Assembly: GCF_009696145.1 (NCBI RefSeq)
Contig: NZ_VUMO01000004.1
Location: 1 to 64,000 of the forward strand
DNA from: Pseudoramibacter porci
GTDB lineage: Bacteria > Bacillota > Clostridia > Eubacteriales > Eubacteriaceae
DNA length: 64,000 nt
Reading direction: 5' to 3'
Numbering within the stretch: the first letter of the stretch is position 1; every line of letters begins with the position of its first letter. The position numbers and the translations under genes are program-made. The notes beneath the pieces are model-generated. The model made no database searches. It was not told where the DNA came from and saw only the letters and a list, made by a program, of their open reading frames with translations. Shown here piece after piece: positions 43,946-53,406 of this stretch.

Positions 43946-45358
43946 ATGTATAAAAGAAAAACAAGCAGTTGGGTCAAGCATCTGGATTTTTTGCTTTGGG
44001 ACCTGCTGTTTTTTGAACTCTCCTTTTTTATTGTTTATGCGTATCGAATTGGGGTATTTATCCCGTTTCCGCCGCTATACAAGCGGATGGCCATCGCGAT
44101 TGTCCCAGCGCATATTCTTGCGGCTTTTTTCTCATCGACTTACAGCAATATTGTGTACCGTGATCGGTACGCGGAGTTTAAATCCGTCTGCATCCATACC
44201 TTTGTGACGATCATGCTGCTGATTTTCTGGATGTTTTTGATGCAGAATTCTTATTATTATTCGCGCGTGATCATGGTTTCGATGATCCCGGTCTCCATCG
44301 TGCTCAATTACACGGAACGCGTCTTGTGGAAGCGCTTAGTGCGCCGGAGAATCCGCGCGTCGAAAAAAGAACGCCAGATGCTCGTGATTACCACCGGGGA
44401 AAATGCGGAGTCGGCGGTCAACAATCTTCAGCAAAATTTCTATCGACCGTATAATTTGTGCGGCATGGTTTTTTACGACGTAAAAGGGCAAGTTGGCGAA
44501 ACCTATCATGACGTGCCCATTGTCTGCGAAATGCATTCAGTTTTTGAGTACGTCCGCAAAAATATCGTGGATGAGGTTTTTCTTGATTTAAGCGGGAAAA
44601 ATGAAACAACCGAGCATCTCATCCAATTATTTGTAAATGCAGGGTTGACGGTTCACGTGGCCATGCCGCAGTTCAGCGGGGCGATCCTGAATCAAACCTT
44701 GCACAAACTCGGCGGACTCAGTGTCATGACGTCGAGTATGAACACTGTTCCACAGTGGAAATTGGTCGTTAAGCGCTTGACGGATATCGTCGGCGCGCTG
44801 GTCGGTTTGATTTTTACCGGCATTGCGATGATCATCTTCGGACCGATTATCAAGCATCAATCCCCGGGGCCGATTTTCTTTGCCCAGGAACGGGTTGGCC
44901 GCAACGGCAGAACCTTTAAAATTTACAAATTCAGAACGATGTATCCAGACGCCGAAGCGCGCAAAAAGGAACTCATGGCCCAGAACAAGATGTCCGGGCT
45001 CATGTTCAAGATGGACAATGATCCGCGGATCATTCCAATAGGCCATTTCTTAAGAAAGGCCAGCATCGACGAATTGCCACAGTTTTTTAACGTGCTCAAG
45101 GGGGATATGTCTCTGGTGGGGACCCGCCCGCCGACAGTGGAAGAGTACAAGCAATACGACATGCACCATTTAAAACGGCTCGCAGCGAAACCGGGATTAA
45201 CCGGTATGTGGCAGGCGAGCGGCCGTTCGGAAATTACCGATTTTGAAGAAGTGGTGAAGCTCGACGCTTATTACATCGAAAACTGGAGTCTGGGATTGGA
45301 CTTTAAATTGATACTTAAGACGATAAAAGTGGTTTTTACGGCCAGAGGTGCGGAGTAA
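43946..45358 (+). CDS. Priming sugar-phosphate transferase (polyprenyl-phosphate type)
   Basis: Starts polysaccharide repeat synthesis by moving a sugar phosphate onto undecaprenyl phosphate in the membrane. Four N-terminal helices (to about 125), a Rossmann-like soluble domain (about 145-250), a further helix near 275-300 and the bacterial sugar transferase domain: SPGPIFFAQERVGRNG, FKIYKFRTM, RKASIDELPQFFNVLKGDMS, VGTRPP and KPGLTGMWQASGR. This is the WbaP/WcaJ plan; the sugar (Gal, Glc or other) cannot be read off. Its base composition is that of the core genome, unlike everything after it. Confidence 0.93.
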   Translation: MYKRKTSSWVKHLDFLLWDLLFFELSFFIVYAYRIGVFIPFPPLYKRMAIAIVPAHILAAFFSSTYSNIVYRDRYAEFKSVCIHTFVTIMLLIFWMFLMQNSYYYSRVIMVSMIPVSIVLNYTERVLWKRLVRRRIRASKKERQMLVITTGENAESAVNNLQQNFYRPYNLCGMVFYDVKGQVGETYHDVPIVCEMHSVFEYVRKNIVDEVFLDLSGKNETTEHLIQLFVNAGLTVHVAMPQFSGAILNQTLHKLGGLSVMTSSMNTVPQWKLVVKRLTDIVGALVGLIFTGIAMIIFGPIIKHQSPGPIFFAQERVGRNGRTFKIYKFRTMYPDAEARKKELMAQNKMSGLMFKMDNDPRIIPIGHFLRKASIDELPQFFNVLKGDMSLVGTRPPTVEEYKQYDMHHLKRLAAKPGLTGMWQASGRSEITDFEEVVKLDAYYIENWSLGLDFKLILKTIKVVFTARGAE

Positions 45359-45374
45359 AACAGGAGAAAAAAGT

Positions 45375-46205
45375 ATGGCAAGTATTCAAGGTCGTATACA
45401 GATTATTATTGCAACACATAAAAAATATCGAATGCCGGATGATCCGATGTATCTTCCATTACATGTCGGAGCTGAGGGAAAAGTAGATAAACAGAGTAAC
45501 CCCCTTGATCTCGGCTATATGAAGGATAATATTGGTGAAAATATTTCAAAAAAAAATAGCGGATATTGTGAGTTGACCGGCTTGTATTGGGCTTGGAAAA
45601 ATTTAAAATCGGATTATATTGGTCTGGTTCATTATAGGCGTCACTTTACCGATGGTACAAAACCAAAGAATCGTTTTGATTCAATCTTAACTTACCAACA
45701 AATTGCTCCTGATTTGAATAAATACCGTATTTTTGTACCTCAGAAAAGACATTATTATATCGAAACTTTGGCATCTCATTATGCACATACACATTATATC
45801 GAACAGCTAGACAAAACCCGCGAGATAATTTCTGAAAAATATCCGGATTATTTAGAAACGTTCGATCAGGTGATTCAGCAAAGATCCGGATATATGTTTA
45901 ACATGATGATTATGTGCAAAGAAGATTTAGATCGATATTGTACATGGCTATTTGATATCTTATTTGAACTTGAAAAGCAAATCGACAGTTCTCAATTATC
46001 AGTTTTTCAACAACGTTATCCGGGGCGGATTAGTGAAATAATTTTTAATGTTTGGCTGCAGTATCAGGTCAAAACAAAACAAATCGACCAAGCTGAAATA
46101 AAGGAACTGCCTTATGCTAATATGGAAAAAACCAATTGGTTTAAAAAAGGCGGCGCTTTTTTGAAGGCAAAATTTTTCCATAAAAGATATGAGGGCAGCT
46201 TCTGA
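45375..46205 (+). CDS. DUF4422 family glycosyltransferase
   Basis: Start at 45375 with CAGGAG 8 bases upstream; the frame is open back into the previous gene without a site. DUF4422 features are IIIATHKKYRMPDDPMYLPLHVG (about 11-33), then YCELTGLYWAWKN, YIGLVHYRRHF and MFNMMIMCKEDLDRYCTWLF. Such proteins are encoded in capsule and EPS clusters and are taken to be glycosyltransferases (galactopyranose or similar). It is the first gene of the AT-rich part. It overlaps the next gene by one base. Confidence 0.85.
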   Translation: MASIQGRIQIIIATHKKYRMPDDPMYLPLHVGAEGKVDKQSNPLDLGYMKDNIGENISKKNSGYCELTGLYWAWKNLKSDYIGLVHYRRHFTDGTKPKNRFDSILTYQQIAPDLNKYRIFVPQKRHYYIETLASHYAHTHYIEQLDKTREIISEKYPDYLETFDQVIQQRSGYMFNMMIMCKEDLDRYCTWLFDILFELEKQIDSSQLSVFQQRYPGRISEIIFNVWLQYQVKTKQIDQAEIKELPYANMEKTNWFKKGGAFLKAKFFHKRYEGSF

Positions 46206-47236
46206 TGTCAGCTCCATTAATTTCATTTATTATTCCGTGCCACAATAATGAAAAAACGTTAGATAAAGCGGTGAAGAGTGTACTTAATCAAGATTTCGCC
46301 GATAAATTTGAAATCATTATAGTTGAAAATGCATCTGTCGACCACACTTACCGTTGCGCAAGGGCATTAAAAGAAAAATATAAAAATAAATACAGCATAA
46401 CATTATTACAATCAAATTCTGGTGTTTCTAATGCACGAAATTGCGGCATAAAACATGCAAAGGGACGATATGTTACTTTTGTCGATGCTGATGATTTAAT
46501 TAATCAAAAGGATTTCTCTATTTTATTTCAAGATGCTGAGACGAATCAATATGATTTGTATTGCTACGGTCATATTGCTGGAGATGAGAAGAGGCCTGTG
46601 ATAGAGCAGCGTCAGTACTATTCTGACATTCAAGCCGAAAATGTTAAAGCGCGAATGATTGCGGATCCAACGAAGTATATGCAGGCGTGGGGAAAATTGT
46701 TTAGAACGGATCTTATAAAAAAACATAATGTAAGATTTAATAATACCTTGTCTTTTGCTGAAGACAGCGACTTCACTTTGAACTTCTTGCGCTTTTCTCA
46801 TTCGATTTGCCTTTGCTCGGAATTGGCATACCATTATACACTTAACCCAAATTCAGCCATGCGTGTTTTCTCTGGAGAAAAAACAAAACAATATCTTAGT
46901 GCTTTGTACGCATCAAAAAAATTAATCGATCAAGAATCAGACCAGATCAAAAAGGCATTTAATCGATATGTCCTGATGCACTTTAATATCATAATGGTGC
47001 GAGAAGTTTTTTCATTGAATAACCCAGATACGTACGATCATAAAATAAGCGCCATGAAAAGTATTTTGGCAGATCCGATTATTCATGAGGCCATGCAGAA
47101 AGTGAAACTTGCAGAATGTTTTTCGCCTAAAATGCTGCCTTTTTTATTAATGAAAATGAAACAATATCGCTTGGCTTCTCAAATTTATTCATTGCGGGCT
47201 CGACAAAATTGGAAAAAAGAGAATCGGGAGCTTTAG
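46205..47236 (+). CDS. GT2 family glycosyltransferase
   Basis: 343 residues. The GT-A fold N-terminus is typical: ISFIIPCHNNEKTLDKAVKSVLNQ, then IVENASVDHT and the metal-binding VDADDLI. It uses a nucleotide sugar and adds one residue to the growing lipid-linked repeat in the cytoplasm. ATG overlaps the stop of the DUF4422 gene (TGATG), so translation is coupled. No membrane helix is seen. Sugar specificity unknown. Confidence 0.88.
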   Translation: MSAPLISFIIPCHNNEKTLDKAVKSVLNQDFADKFEIIIVENASVDHTYRCARALKEKYKNKYSITLLQSNSGVSNARNCGIKHAKGRYVTFVDADDLINQKDFSILFQDAETNQYDLYCYGHIAGDEKRPVIEQRQYYSDIQAENVKARMIADPTKYMQAWGKLFRTDLIKKHNVRFNNTLSFAEDSDFTLNFLRFSHSICLCSELAYHYTLNPNSAMRVFSGEKTKQYLSALYASKKLIDQESDQIKKAFNRYVLMHFNIIMVREVFSLNNPDTYDHKISAMKSILADPIIHEAMQKVKLAECFSPKMLPFLLMKMKQYRLASQIYSLRARQNWKKENREL

Positions 47237-47245
47237 GAGAAAACT

Positions 47246-48358
47246 ATGACAAAAAAAGTACTTGTTTTTGGCATGACTGAAAATCCTGGCGGTGTCGAAA
47301 GTGTCATTATGAATTACTATCGAAATATCGATATAAAGAGAGTACATTTTGATTTCCTATGCAATTCATATGAGCCAATCGCATATGAAGATGAATTAAC
47401 GAGCAATGGGTCAAAATGTTTTCATTTTGTAGCTCGGAGTAAAAATCCAATAAAATACCATAAAGAATTAAAGACTTTTTTTAAAAAACATGCAGATGAG
47501 TATTCAGCGATTTGGGTGAATGTTTGCAGTTTAGCTAATATTGATTATTTGAAATTAGCGAAAAAATACGGTATTTCTAAACGAATCATTCATAGTCATA
47601 ATTCCGAAAATATGGATTCAAAACTCAGAGGTAAATTACATGAATACAATAAAAAAAGATTGTGGAAATACGCCACAGATTTTTGGGCATGTTCAGAGGA
47701 AGCTGCAAAATGGTTCTATGATGAAAAGTTATTAAAAAAAGTTGTTATCATTAAAAATGCCATAGATATTAATCGCGTCTCATTTGACGAAAAAAAGAGG
47801 CAACATTATAGGGAAAAAATAAATGCAAAAGATCGATTTGTTATCGGTAATGTTGGCCGCCTTCATTTTCAAAAGAATCAAAGTTTTTTGATCGATATTT
47901 TTAATGATTACTTAAAAGAAGACCCTACTGCAATTTGTATTTTGATCGGCGACGGTGAAGATAAGCATAAGTTAATTAATAAAGTAAAGCAATATGGAAT
48001 TGAAGATAGAGTTCTCTTTTTGGGTGTACAAAACGATATACAAGGCTGGTTAAGTGCCATGGATTTATTTCTTTTTCCATCTGTTTTTGAAGGCTTTGGC
48101 CTTGCAGCGTTGGAAGCACAAGGGAACGGCGTTCCTGTATTAGCTTCTAAAGATGTTATGCCATATGAGTTGAAAATAAATGATAATTTTCATTTTTTCG
48201 GTTTAGGTTATTCCGCAAATAGTTGGGCGCAAAAAATTTCTGAGATCAAAAAAAATGTAGATCGAATTGCCTCAGATCAAATTAAGCATAATTTTACTAA
48301 TAGTGGTTATGAGATTAAGGTTGAAGCTCAGAAATTGGAGGATTTTTTTATTAATTAA
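47246..48358 (+). CDS. GT4 family glycosyltransferase
   Basis: 370 residues, GT-B fold, retaining type. The N-terminal half has GMTENPGGVESVIMNYYRNI (9-28), the C-terminal half GNVGRLHFQKNQ (near 205-216) and the E-x7-E motif FEGFGLAALEA (about 280-290). Resembles EpsF/CapM-like enzymes of exopolysaccharide clusters. TAGGAG precedes the ATG by 5-6 bases, and the gap to the previous gene is 9 bases. Donor and acceptor unknown. Confidence 0.88.
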   Translation: MTKKVLVFGMTENPGGVESVIMNYYRNIDIKRVHFDFLCNSYEPIAYEDELTSNGSKCFHFVARSKNPIKYHKELKTFFKKHADEYSAIWVNVCSLANIDYLKLAKKYGISKRIIHSHNSENMDSKLRGKLHEYNKKRLWKYATDFWACSEEAAKWFYDEKLLKKVVIIKNAIDINRVSFDEKKRQHYREKINAKDRFVIGNVGRLHFQKNQSFLIDIFNDYLKEDPTAICILIGDGEDKHKLINKVKQYGIEDRVLFLGVQNDIQGWLSAMDLFLFPSVFEGFGLAALEAQGNGVPVLASKDVMPYELKINDNFHFFGLGYSANSWAQKISEIKKNVDRIASDQIKHNFTNSGYEIKVEAQKLEDFFIN

Positions 48359-48372
48359 TAATTTTTTTAGTA

Positions 48373-49854
48373 ATGAGAAAACATAAATCGATCAAAAAAA
48401 ATTTCGTTATGAACGCCATCCTGACGATGTCGCAGTTTATCTTTCCTCTGATCACCTTTCCATATGTTTCAAGAGTCTTACTACCAGTTGGTACGGGAAA
48501 GGTATCTTTTGCAACGTCGATCATTAGTTATTTTACGATGTTCGCACAGTTGGGTATTCCAACCTACGGCATTCGTCGCTGTGCGCAGGTGAGGGATGAT
48601 AAAATAGAACTCACTCGCGTGACACATGAGCTCTTTTTTTTCAATTTGGTGATGAGCGGCATTGCGTATGGGGTTTTGTTCTTAGCTTTAGCCTTTGTTC
48701 CGAGACTTCAAGGTGACCGAACACTTTATCTAGTCGTTTCACTTAATATAATTTTTACATGTGTGGGAATTGACTGGATGTATCAAGGATTGGAAGAGTA
48801 TACCTACATTACAGTTAGGTCTATTATCTTCAAGCTTATTGCCTTAGTTGCGATGTTTGTATTTATCCATCATAAAAGCGACTATTTAATTTATGGCGGC
48901 ATCTCAATTTTTGCAGCATCGGCGTCCAACATTTTGAACTTTATTAATGCGCGTAAACACATTTATATGCATCCTGTAGGAGGGTATCAATTAAAACGGC
49001 ATTTGAAACCAGTGCTGATTTTTTTCGCTATGTCTATTGCGACGACCGTTTATACTAATTTGGATACAATTATGCTTGGGTTTATGAAGACCGATACGGA
49101 TGTGGGTTATTATAATGCAGCAGTTAAAATTAAAAGTATATTAGTCAGTATTGTGACTTCGTTGGGTGCTGTCCTTTTACCGCGCGCCTCATATTATGTG
49201 GAAAAGGGAGATTTAACAGACCTACATCGACTTTCATCGAAGGCATTAAATTTCGTACTCGTTATTGCATGTCCCTTGGCTTTGTATTTTATTTTATTTG
49301 CAAGAGAAGGTATCCGGTTTTTGTCGGGTCCCGCTTATGGCGGTGCTGTGCTTCCAATGCAGTGGATTCAGCCGACAATTATATTTATTGGTTTAACGAA
49401 TATATTGGGAATGCAGATTCTTGTTCCGCTTGGAAAAGAAAAATATGTATTATATTCAGAAATAGCTGGAGCTATTACGGACTTTGGAATAAACATGATC
49501 TTAATTCCAAAATTTGCTTCAACGGGGGCTTCGATCGGAACGTTGGCAGCTGAGTTCGTTGTTTTTGTTGTTCAATACCATGTTTTGAGAAAAGAAGTTA
49601 ATCCTATATTTAAAAAGTTGCCTTACGGGAAAATAGTAGGAGCATTGGGAGTAGCATTACTGGCATCTTTTTGGATTAAACGCTTTAATTTACATGTGTT
49701 TGTTGTATTAATTGTTTCGGTTATTCTGTTTATGGGTAGTTATCTTATGTTTTTAGTGTTAGCAAAGGAATCCCTAACTCTTGAAGTGATTGATACCATT
49801 AGAATTAAATTTAACAAAAGAAAACAATCAATTGAGAAAAGTGATGAAAAGTAG
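48373..49854 (+). CDS. Wzx-type polysaccharide flippase
   Basis: 493 residues with about 14 hydrophobic helices, RfbX/MVF superfamily. Moves lipid-linked repeat units to the outer face of the membrane. The N-terminus KNFVMNAILTMSQFIFPLITFPYVSRVL and the QLGIPTYGIR segment are typical. The ribosome binding site before ATG 48373 is poor (AT-rich gap of 14 bases after the GT4 gene). A rotten partial copy of a similar gene is found at 52382-52690, after the polymerase gene. Confidence 0.9.
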   Translation: MRKHKSIKKNFVMNAILTMSQFIFPLITFPYVSRVLLPVGTGKVSFATSIISYFTMFAQLGIPTYGIRRCAQVRDDKIELTRVTHELFFFNLVMSGIAYGVLFLALAFVPRLQGDRTLYLVVSLNIIFTCVGIDWMYQGLEEYTYITVRSIIFKLIALVAMFVFIHHKSDYLIYGGISIFAASASNILNFINARKHIYMHPVGGYQLKRHLKPVLIFFAMSIATTVYTNLDTIMLGFMKTDTDVGYYNAAVKIKSILVSIVTSLGAVLLPRASYYVEKGDLTDLHRLSSKALNFVLVIACPLALYFILFAREGIRFLSGPAYGGAVLPMQWIQPTIIFIGLTNILGMQILVPLGKEKYVLYSEIAGAITDFGINMILIPKFASTGASIGTLAAEFVVFVVQYHVLRKEVNPIFKKLPYGKIVGALGVALLASFWIKRFNLHVFVVLIVSVILFMGSYLMFLVLAKESLTLEVIDTIRIKFNKRKQSIEKSDEK

Positions 49855-49859
49855 AAAAA

Positions 49860-50927
49860 ATGATTATAGGAAAAATAAATAAATATCAGATAGTTCAAAT
49901 CGAAAAAGAAAATAATAACGCTGGGACAAAAGCTGTCGTTGATATTGCACATTTTGCAGACGAGATGGATTACAATAGATGTACAATAATGATTCCGGCG
50001 AGTAAGAATGTTATTGATAAAATTAGAAAACATCTTGATTTTATTAAAACTTGGAATTCTATTTCAAAAAAAATTGAGGAAAACTCAATTGTTTTATTAC
50101 AACATCCTTTTCATTTCAAACAACTAAATAGATATCGCAATTTATGTAAAATGAAAAAAAAGAATATCCATTTTATCTGTGTGGTTCATGATGTTGAAAG
50201 TCTTCGAGGTTATCGGGATAGTCAATATTATGAAGAAGAGTTTCAGCAAATGATGAATATTGCTGATGTTATCATCGTCCACAATCAGGTGATGAAACAT
50301 TATTTTGTTGAAAAAGGTTTTCCTGAAAATAAAATAATATCATTAGAAATATTTGATTATCTCACTGATTATCACGATCATTCTGAAGAAATACCAGAGT
50401 ACTATCAATACATTATTATCGCAGGTAATTTGGACAGCAACAAATCTAAGTATATTGGAGAACTTGATCAGATAAATGATATTGGCATTGAACTTTATGG
50501 CCCAAATTGTGATAAAAGATTATTAAATAAATCTAATATTCATTACAATGGCGTTAAACCAGCTGATCAATTACCTCAAATCATTGATGCTGGGTTTGGT
50601 TTGGTCTGGGATGGTGATAGTATTGATACCTGTTCAGGGGCGTCTGGAAATTATTTAAGATATAATAATCCCCATAAACTATCTTTGTATATTGCCTCAG
50701 GCATTCCAGTAATAATCTGGAAAGATGCTGCGGAAGCCTCGTTCGTTAGAGAAAACAAATTAGGGATTTGTGTAGGATCATTAAAGGAAGCTGCAGAAAG
50801 AATTAATAATTGTACGCGTGACGATTATGAAAATTATAAGAAGGCAGTTGTACAAATTCAGCGGAAGATATGCAATGGGTATTTTACGAAAAAAACTCTG
50901 AAAACTGCAGAAGAACTTTTAATATGA
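49860..50927 (+). CDS. Gtf3/galactofuranosyltransferase-like enzyme
   Basis: 355 residues, GT-B-like. The C-terminal half carries FGLVWDGDSIDTCSGASGNY (about 242-261), then YNNPHKLSLYIASGIPVI, a pattern seen in Gtf3-type and beta-galactofuranosyl transferases. It would add a sugar to the repeat unit. It is 5 bases after the flippase stop. 196 bases follow without a clear gene; a 28-codon frame at 51012-51098 there is not convincing. Confidence 0.8.
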   Translation: MIIGKINKYQIVQIEKENNNAGTKAVVDIAHFADEMDYNRCTIMIPASKNVIDKIRKHLDFIKTWNSISKKIEENSIVLLQHPFHFKQLNRYRNLCKMKKKNIHFICVVHDVESLRGYRDSQYYEEEFQQMMNIADVIIVHNQVMKHYFVEKGFPENKIISLEIFDYLTDYHDHSEEIPEYYQYIIIAGNLDSNKSKYIGELDQINDIGIELYGPNCDKRLLNKSNIHYNGVKPADQLPQIIDAGFGLVWDGDSIDTCSGASGNYLRYNNPHKLSLYIASGIPVIIWKDAAEASFVRENKLGICVGSLKEAAERINNCTRDDYENYKKAVVQIQRKICNGYFTKKTLKTAEELLI

Positions 50928-51123
50928 AAATAATTTAAAGGTAGTTATGAAAGAGAAAAAATCCTGAAATTTTTTGTAATGATAATTTGTTGATAAAAAA
51001 ATTGAAGAAACATGAATGGAAAGTCTAATCAAAAAGGAGCTTTGCAACGTTTAATGTTAAACATAGATGAGAAAAAAGCAACGGCCGACAATTATTAAGA
51101 ATTAGAAAGAAGAGAAAGAGTTA

Positions 51124-52392
51124 ATGAAGATAAAGCCTCAAAAATATAAAATTCGTACAAAACAAATTGAATATAATGAGTTTATTTTTTTTCTTGCATA
51201 TGGTTTATATCTTTTTGCCTTGATTTGGAATAGTTCTTTTTTTTCGATTCAGTATGGAGAGAATTTATATAAATGGGTTTTATTCTTTTCGCTTTTGTTA
51301 CTTGTGATCAATGAGTGTAATAATTTAAAAGCGATTTTGAGAGGTTTTGTAATTGCTTTTTTTATCGTATTAATGTCAGGAATAACATATTTTACTCATG
51401 ATAATGAAATTATTTTGAATCACCTCTTTTGGTTATTAATTTTGTGTTTTTCTGCTAGAAATATTGATTTTAAGAAAATCGCAGAATTTACGCTTAAAGC
51501 AGAAGAAATTCTTTTATTATTAGTTATTCTTAGTAGTGTTTTAGGAATAATTAATAATTATGTTGAAAAAAGTGATCGAATTCGATTTTATCTTGGGTTT
51601 AAGTATTCTTTATTTCCTGCAACTTTGTTGTTTAATGTTTCGGCGTTGCTAATTTGGCTTCAAAGGGAGAACATGAAATGGCGAACAGTGATCTTTCTTT
51701 CTTTGATTAACTCTTTAATGTTTTATTTTACTCAGTCAAGATTAGCTTTTGGATTATTTATCTTAATGATGATTTGTGTGATAGGATTTAAAATTCGTGC
51801 ATCAATAATAAAAAAGAAACCATGCCGAAAAAAAAGAAAGAGAGTCCATTTCGCAAAAATTCTTATATTTTCATATGTTTTATGTCTGTTTATCAGTTTA
51901 GGAATAACACTATCTTATTCAGATAGTTCCGCTTTACAAAAAAAAGTTAACATCGCATTAGGTGATCGTCTAGAATTGGGACAAAATTCATTAAAAGAAA
52001 ATGGCGTAAAGCCCTTTGGTGAATTAATTAAAATGTCTGGAAATGGATTAAATAATAAAGGACAACGCGACCTTTCCAAAACAGATGGACTTTACAATTA
52101 TGTCGATTGCATGTATATTCAAATTCTTCAGGATTTTGGATGGATCTTTACAGTATTGATTCTCGTCTTAATGACTATCGCAATGTATCAAACTTACAAA
52201 AAAAGAGATTGGTATCTGTTAATGATCTGTTCAATTTTAGCGGTTCATGGAATTATAGATGATTTGATAATTAATGTTTACTATAATACTTTTTGGCTAA
52301 TTATTGCTCCGTATGTATTTAGGCCTTTTATATATCGAATTAAATATAGAAATGAGAATCTATTATTTTATACTGAAACAAAAATCGATTAA
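51124..52392 (+). CDS. Wzy-type polysaccharide polymerase
   Basis: 422 residues, about 11 hydrophobic helices with one larger loop near 270-330, the layout of O-antigen/EPS polymerases; sequence motifs are weak in this family, so the call rests on topology and context. It joins exported repeat units outside the membrane. GAAGAGAAAGAG precedes the ATG. The last codons (AAAATCGATTAA) match the start of the flippase coding region, which suggests the end of this gene was replaced by recombination with flippase DNA. Confidence 0.78.
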   Translation: MKIKPQKYKIRTKQIEYNEFIFFLAYGLYLFALIWNSSFFSIQYGENLYKWVLFFSLLLLVINECNNLKAILRGFVIAFFIVLMSGITYFTHDNEIILNHLFWLLILCFSARNIDFKKIAEFTLKAEEILLLLVILSSVLGIINNYVEKSDRIRFYLGFKYSLFPATLLFNVSALLIWLQRENMKWRTVIFLSLINSLMFYFTQSRLAFGLFILMMICVIGFKIRASIIKKKPCRKKRKRVHFAKILIFSYVLCLFISLGITLSYSDSSALQKKVNIALGDRLELGQNSLKENGVKPFGELIKMSGNGLNNKGQRDLSKTDGLYNYVDCMYIQILQDFGWIFTVLILVLMTIAMYQTYKKRDWYLLMICSILAVHGIIDDLIINVYYNTFWLIIAPYVFRPFIYRIKYRNENLLFYTETKID

Positions 52393-52690
52393 GAAATCTT
52401 CGTCTTTAATGCTATCTTGACGATGTCGTAATTTATCTTTCCTTTACTACTATGGGATTCAGATTATTGAGCTCAAACTATGTGAGTAGTCTCGACTGTC
52501 GTTGAGGGGTATCTGCGGTGGCATCTTTGTGGATTAAGTATTTTGTTTGCTTTTTGTACGTTTGATGAATTAGTTATTTCAGTAGTTCTTTTTATGGGGC
52601 TGTGTGTATTAGCTCTTGTTATGATGAAAGAATCATTAATGATTGAAATAGTTAAAATTGTTAAAAATAAAATTCATATAAAATATGAGA
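52382..52690 (+). pseudogene. Remnant of a Wzx flippase gene
   Basis: Two blocks match the intact flippase at 48373-49854. The first, about 52382-52456, parallels the flippase start (CTTGACGATGTCG and TTTATCTTTCCT are shared). The second, about 52503-52680, translates as GVSAVASLWIKYF and, after a frameshift and two stops, LVISVVLFMG and MMKESLMIEIVKI, matching the flippase C-terminus (ASFWIKRF, LIVSVILFMG, AKESLTLEVIDTI). The 1.2 kb between is lost. It fills the whole gap between polymerase and chain-length regulator genes. Confidence 0.85.
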
Positions 52691-52703
52691 GATGAGGAAG
52701 AAA

Positions 52704-53405
52704 ATGGATAATTTGAACAGACAATATATTGATGAAGTATCAATTAATGCGCGAACTATTTGGAAAATTATTTTTCGTAATTGGCTTCCAATTCTAGCCT
52801 GCATTCTTATTTTTGCTGCAGTAGGATATGGGGTTAGTCGGTCGAGAAGAGCGATTTCTTATTCTGGAACAGTTAATGTTGTTATCAACATGCCTTACGG
52901 TCCTGACCAACCAGATATTACTAAACGGTCAATGGCTAGTAGCCTTGAAGCTTTACTTCAAACACCGGAGTATTATAAAGAAGAAAATATTAATTTAAAG
53001 TCAATTAAAAAATCTGATTTGAAAGATATTAGTATTAATGTTAAGGATGAAGATAACGATAGATCATTAACACACGTTTTAACGATTAAATATGATAATG
53101 AAAATCGAAGAAAAACAAATCGGATGGTAAAACTTATTGAAAAAGCAGCACCGACAATTGCAAAGAACAATCTTCATATGATTGAGTCTATAGATGTGGC
53201 AGGCCACACTATAAAAACATCTGTTCATTCGTCAACAAAGAAATACACTGTTGCGGGTGCTGCCTTGGGATTTGTTTTGAGTGTAGGCTATATACTAATC
53301 CAGATTTTTACAAACCGTTGTTATCGTAATAGTCAGCAAATAGAAGAAAATCTTGAAATTCCGGTTTTGGGTAACATTCCGACAATCGATTCAAAGAGGA
53401 GATAA
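52704..53405 (+). CDS. Wzz/CapA-type chain-length regulator (tyrosine kinase modulator)
   Basis: Start at 52704, with GAGGAAG 3-4 bases upstream (an in-frame ATG at 52692 precedes that site). 233 residues: two membrane helices (about 25-45 and 173-195) flanking an outer domain, and a cytoplasmic tail QQIEENLEIPVLGNIPTID, typical of Wzz/EpsA/CapA modulators that fix chain length and activate a CpsD kinase. The Pro-rich motif before helix 2 is not obvious. It usually heads such operons; here it follows the polymerase gene. The next gene encodes its presumed partner. Confidence 0.85.
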   Translation: MDNLNRQYIDEVSINARTIWKIIFRNWLPILACILIFAAVGYGVSRSRRAISYSGTVNVVINMPYGPDQPDITKRSMASSLEALLQTPEYYKEENINLKSIKKSDLKDISINVKDEDNDRSLTHVLTIKYDNENRRKTNRMVKLIEKAAPTIAKNNLHMIESIDVAGHTIKTSVHSSTKKYTVAGAALGFVLSVGYILIQIFTNRCYRNSQQIEENLEIPVLGNIPTIDSKRR

Positions 53406-53406
53406 A

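Noticed and set aside
51012-51098. 28-codon frame in the gap before the polymerase gene
   Set aside because: Very short, no good ribosome binding site and no similarity noticed; probably chance.
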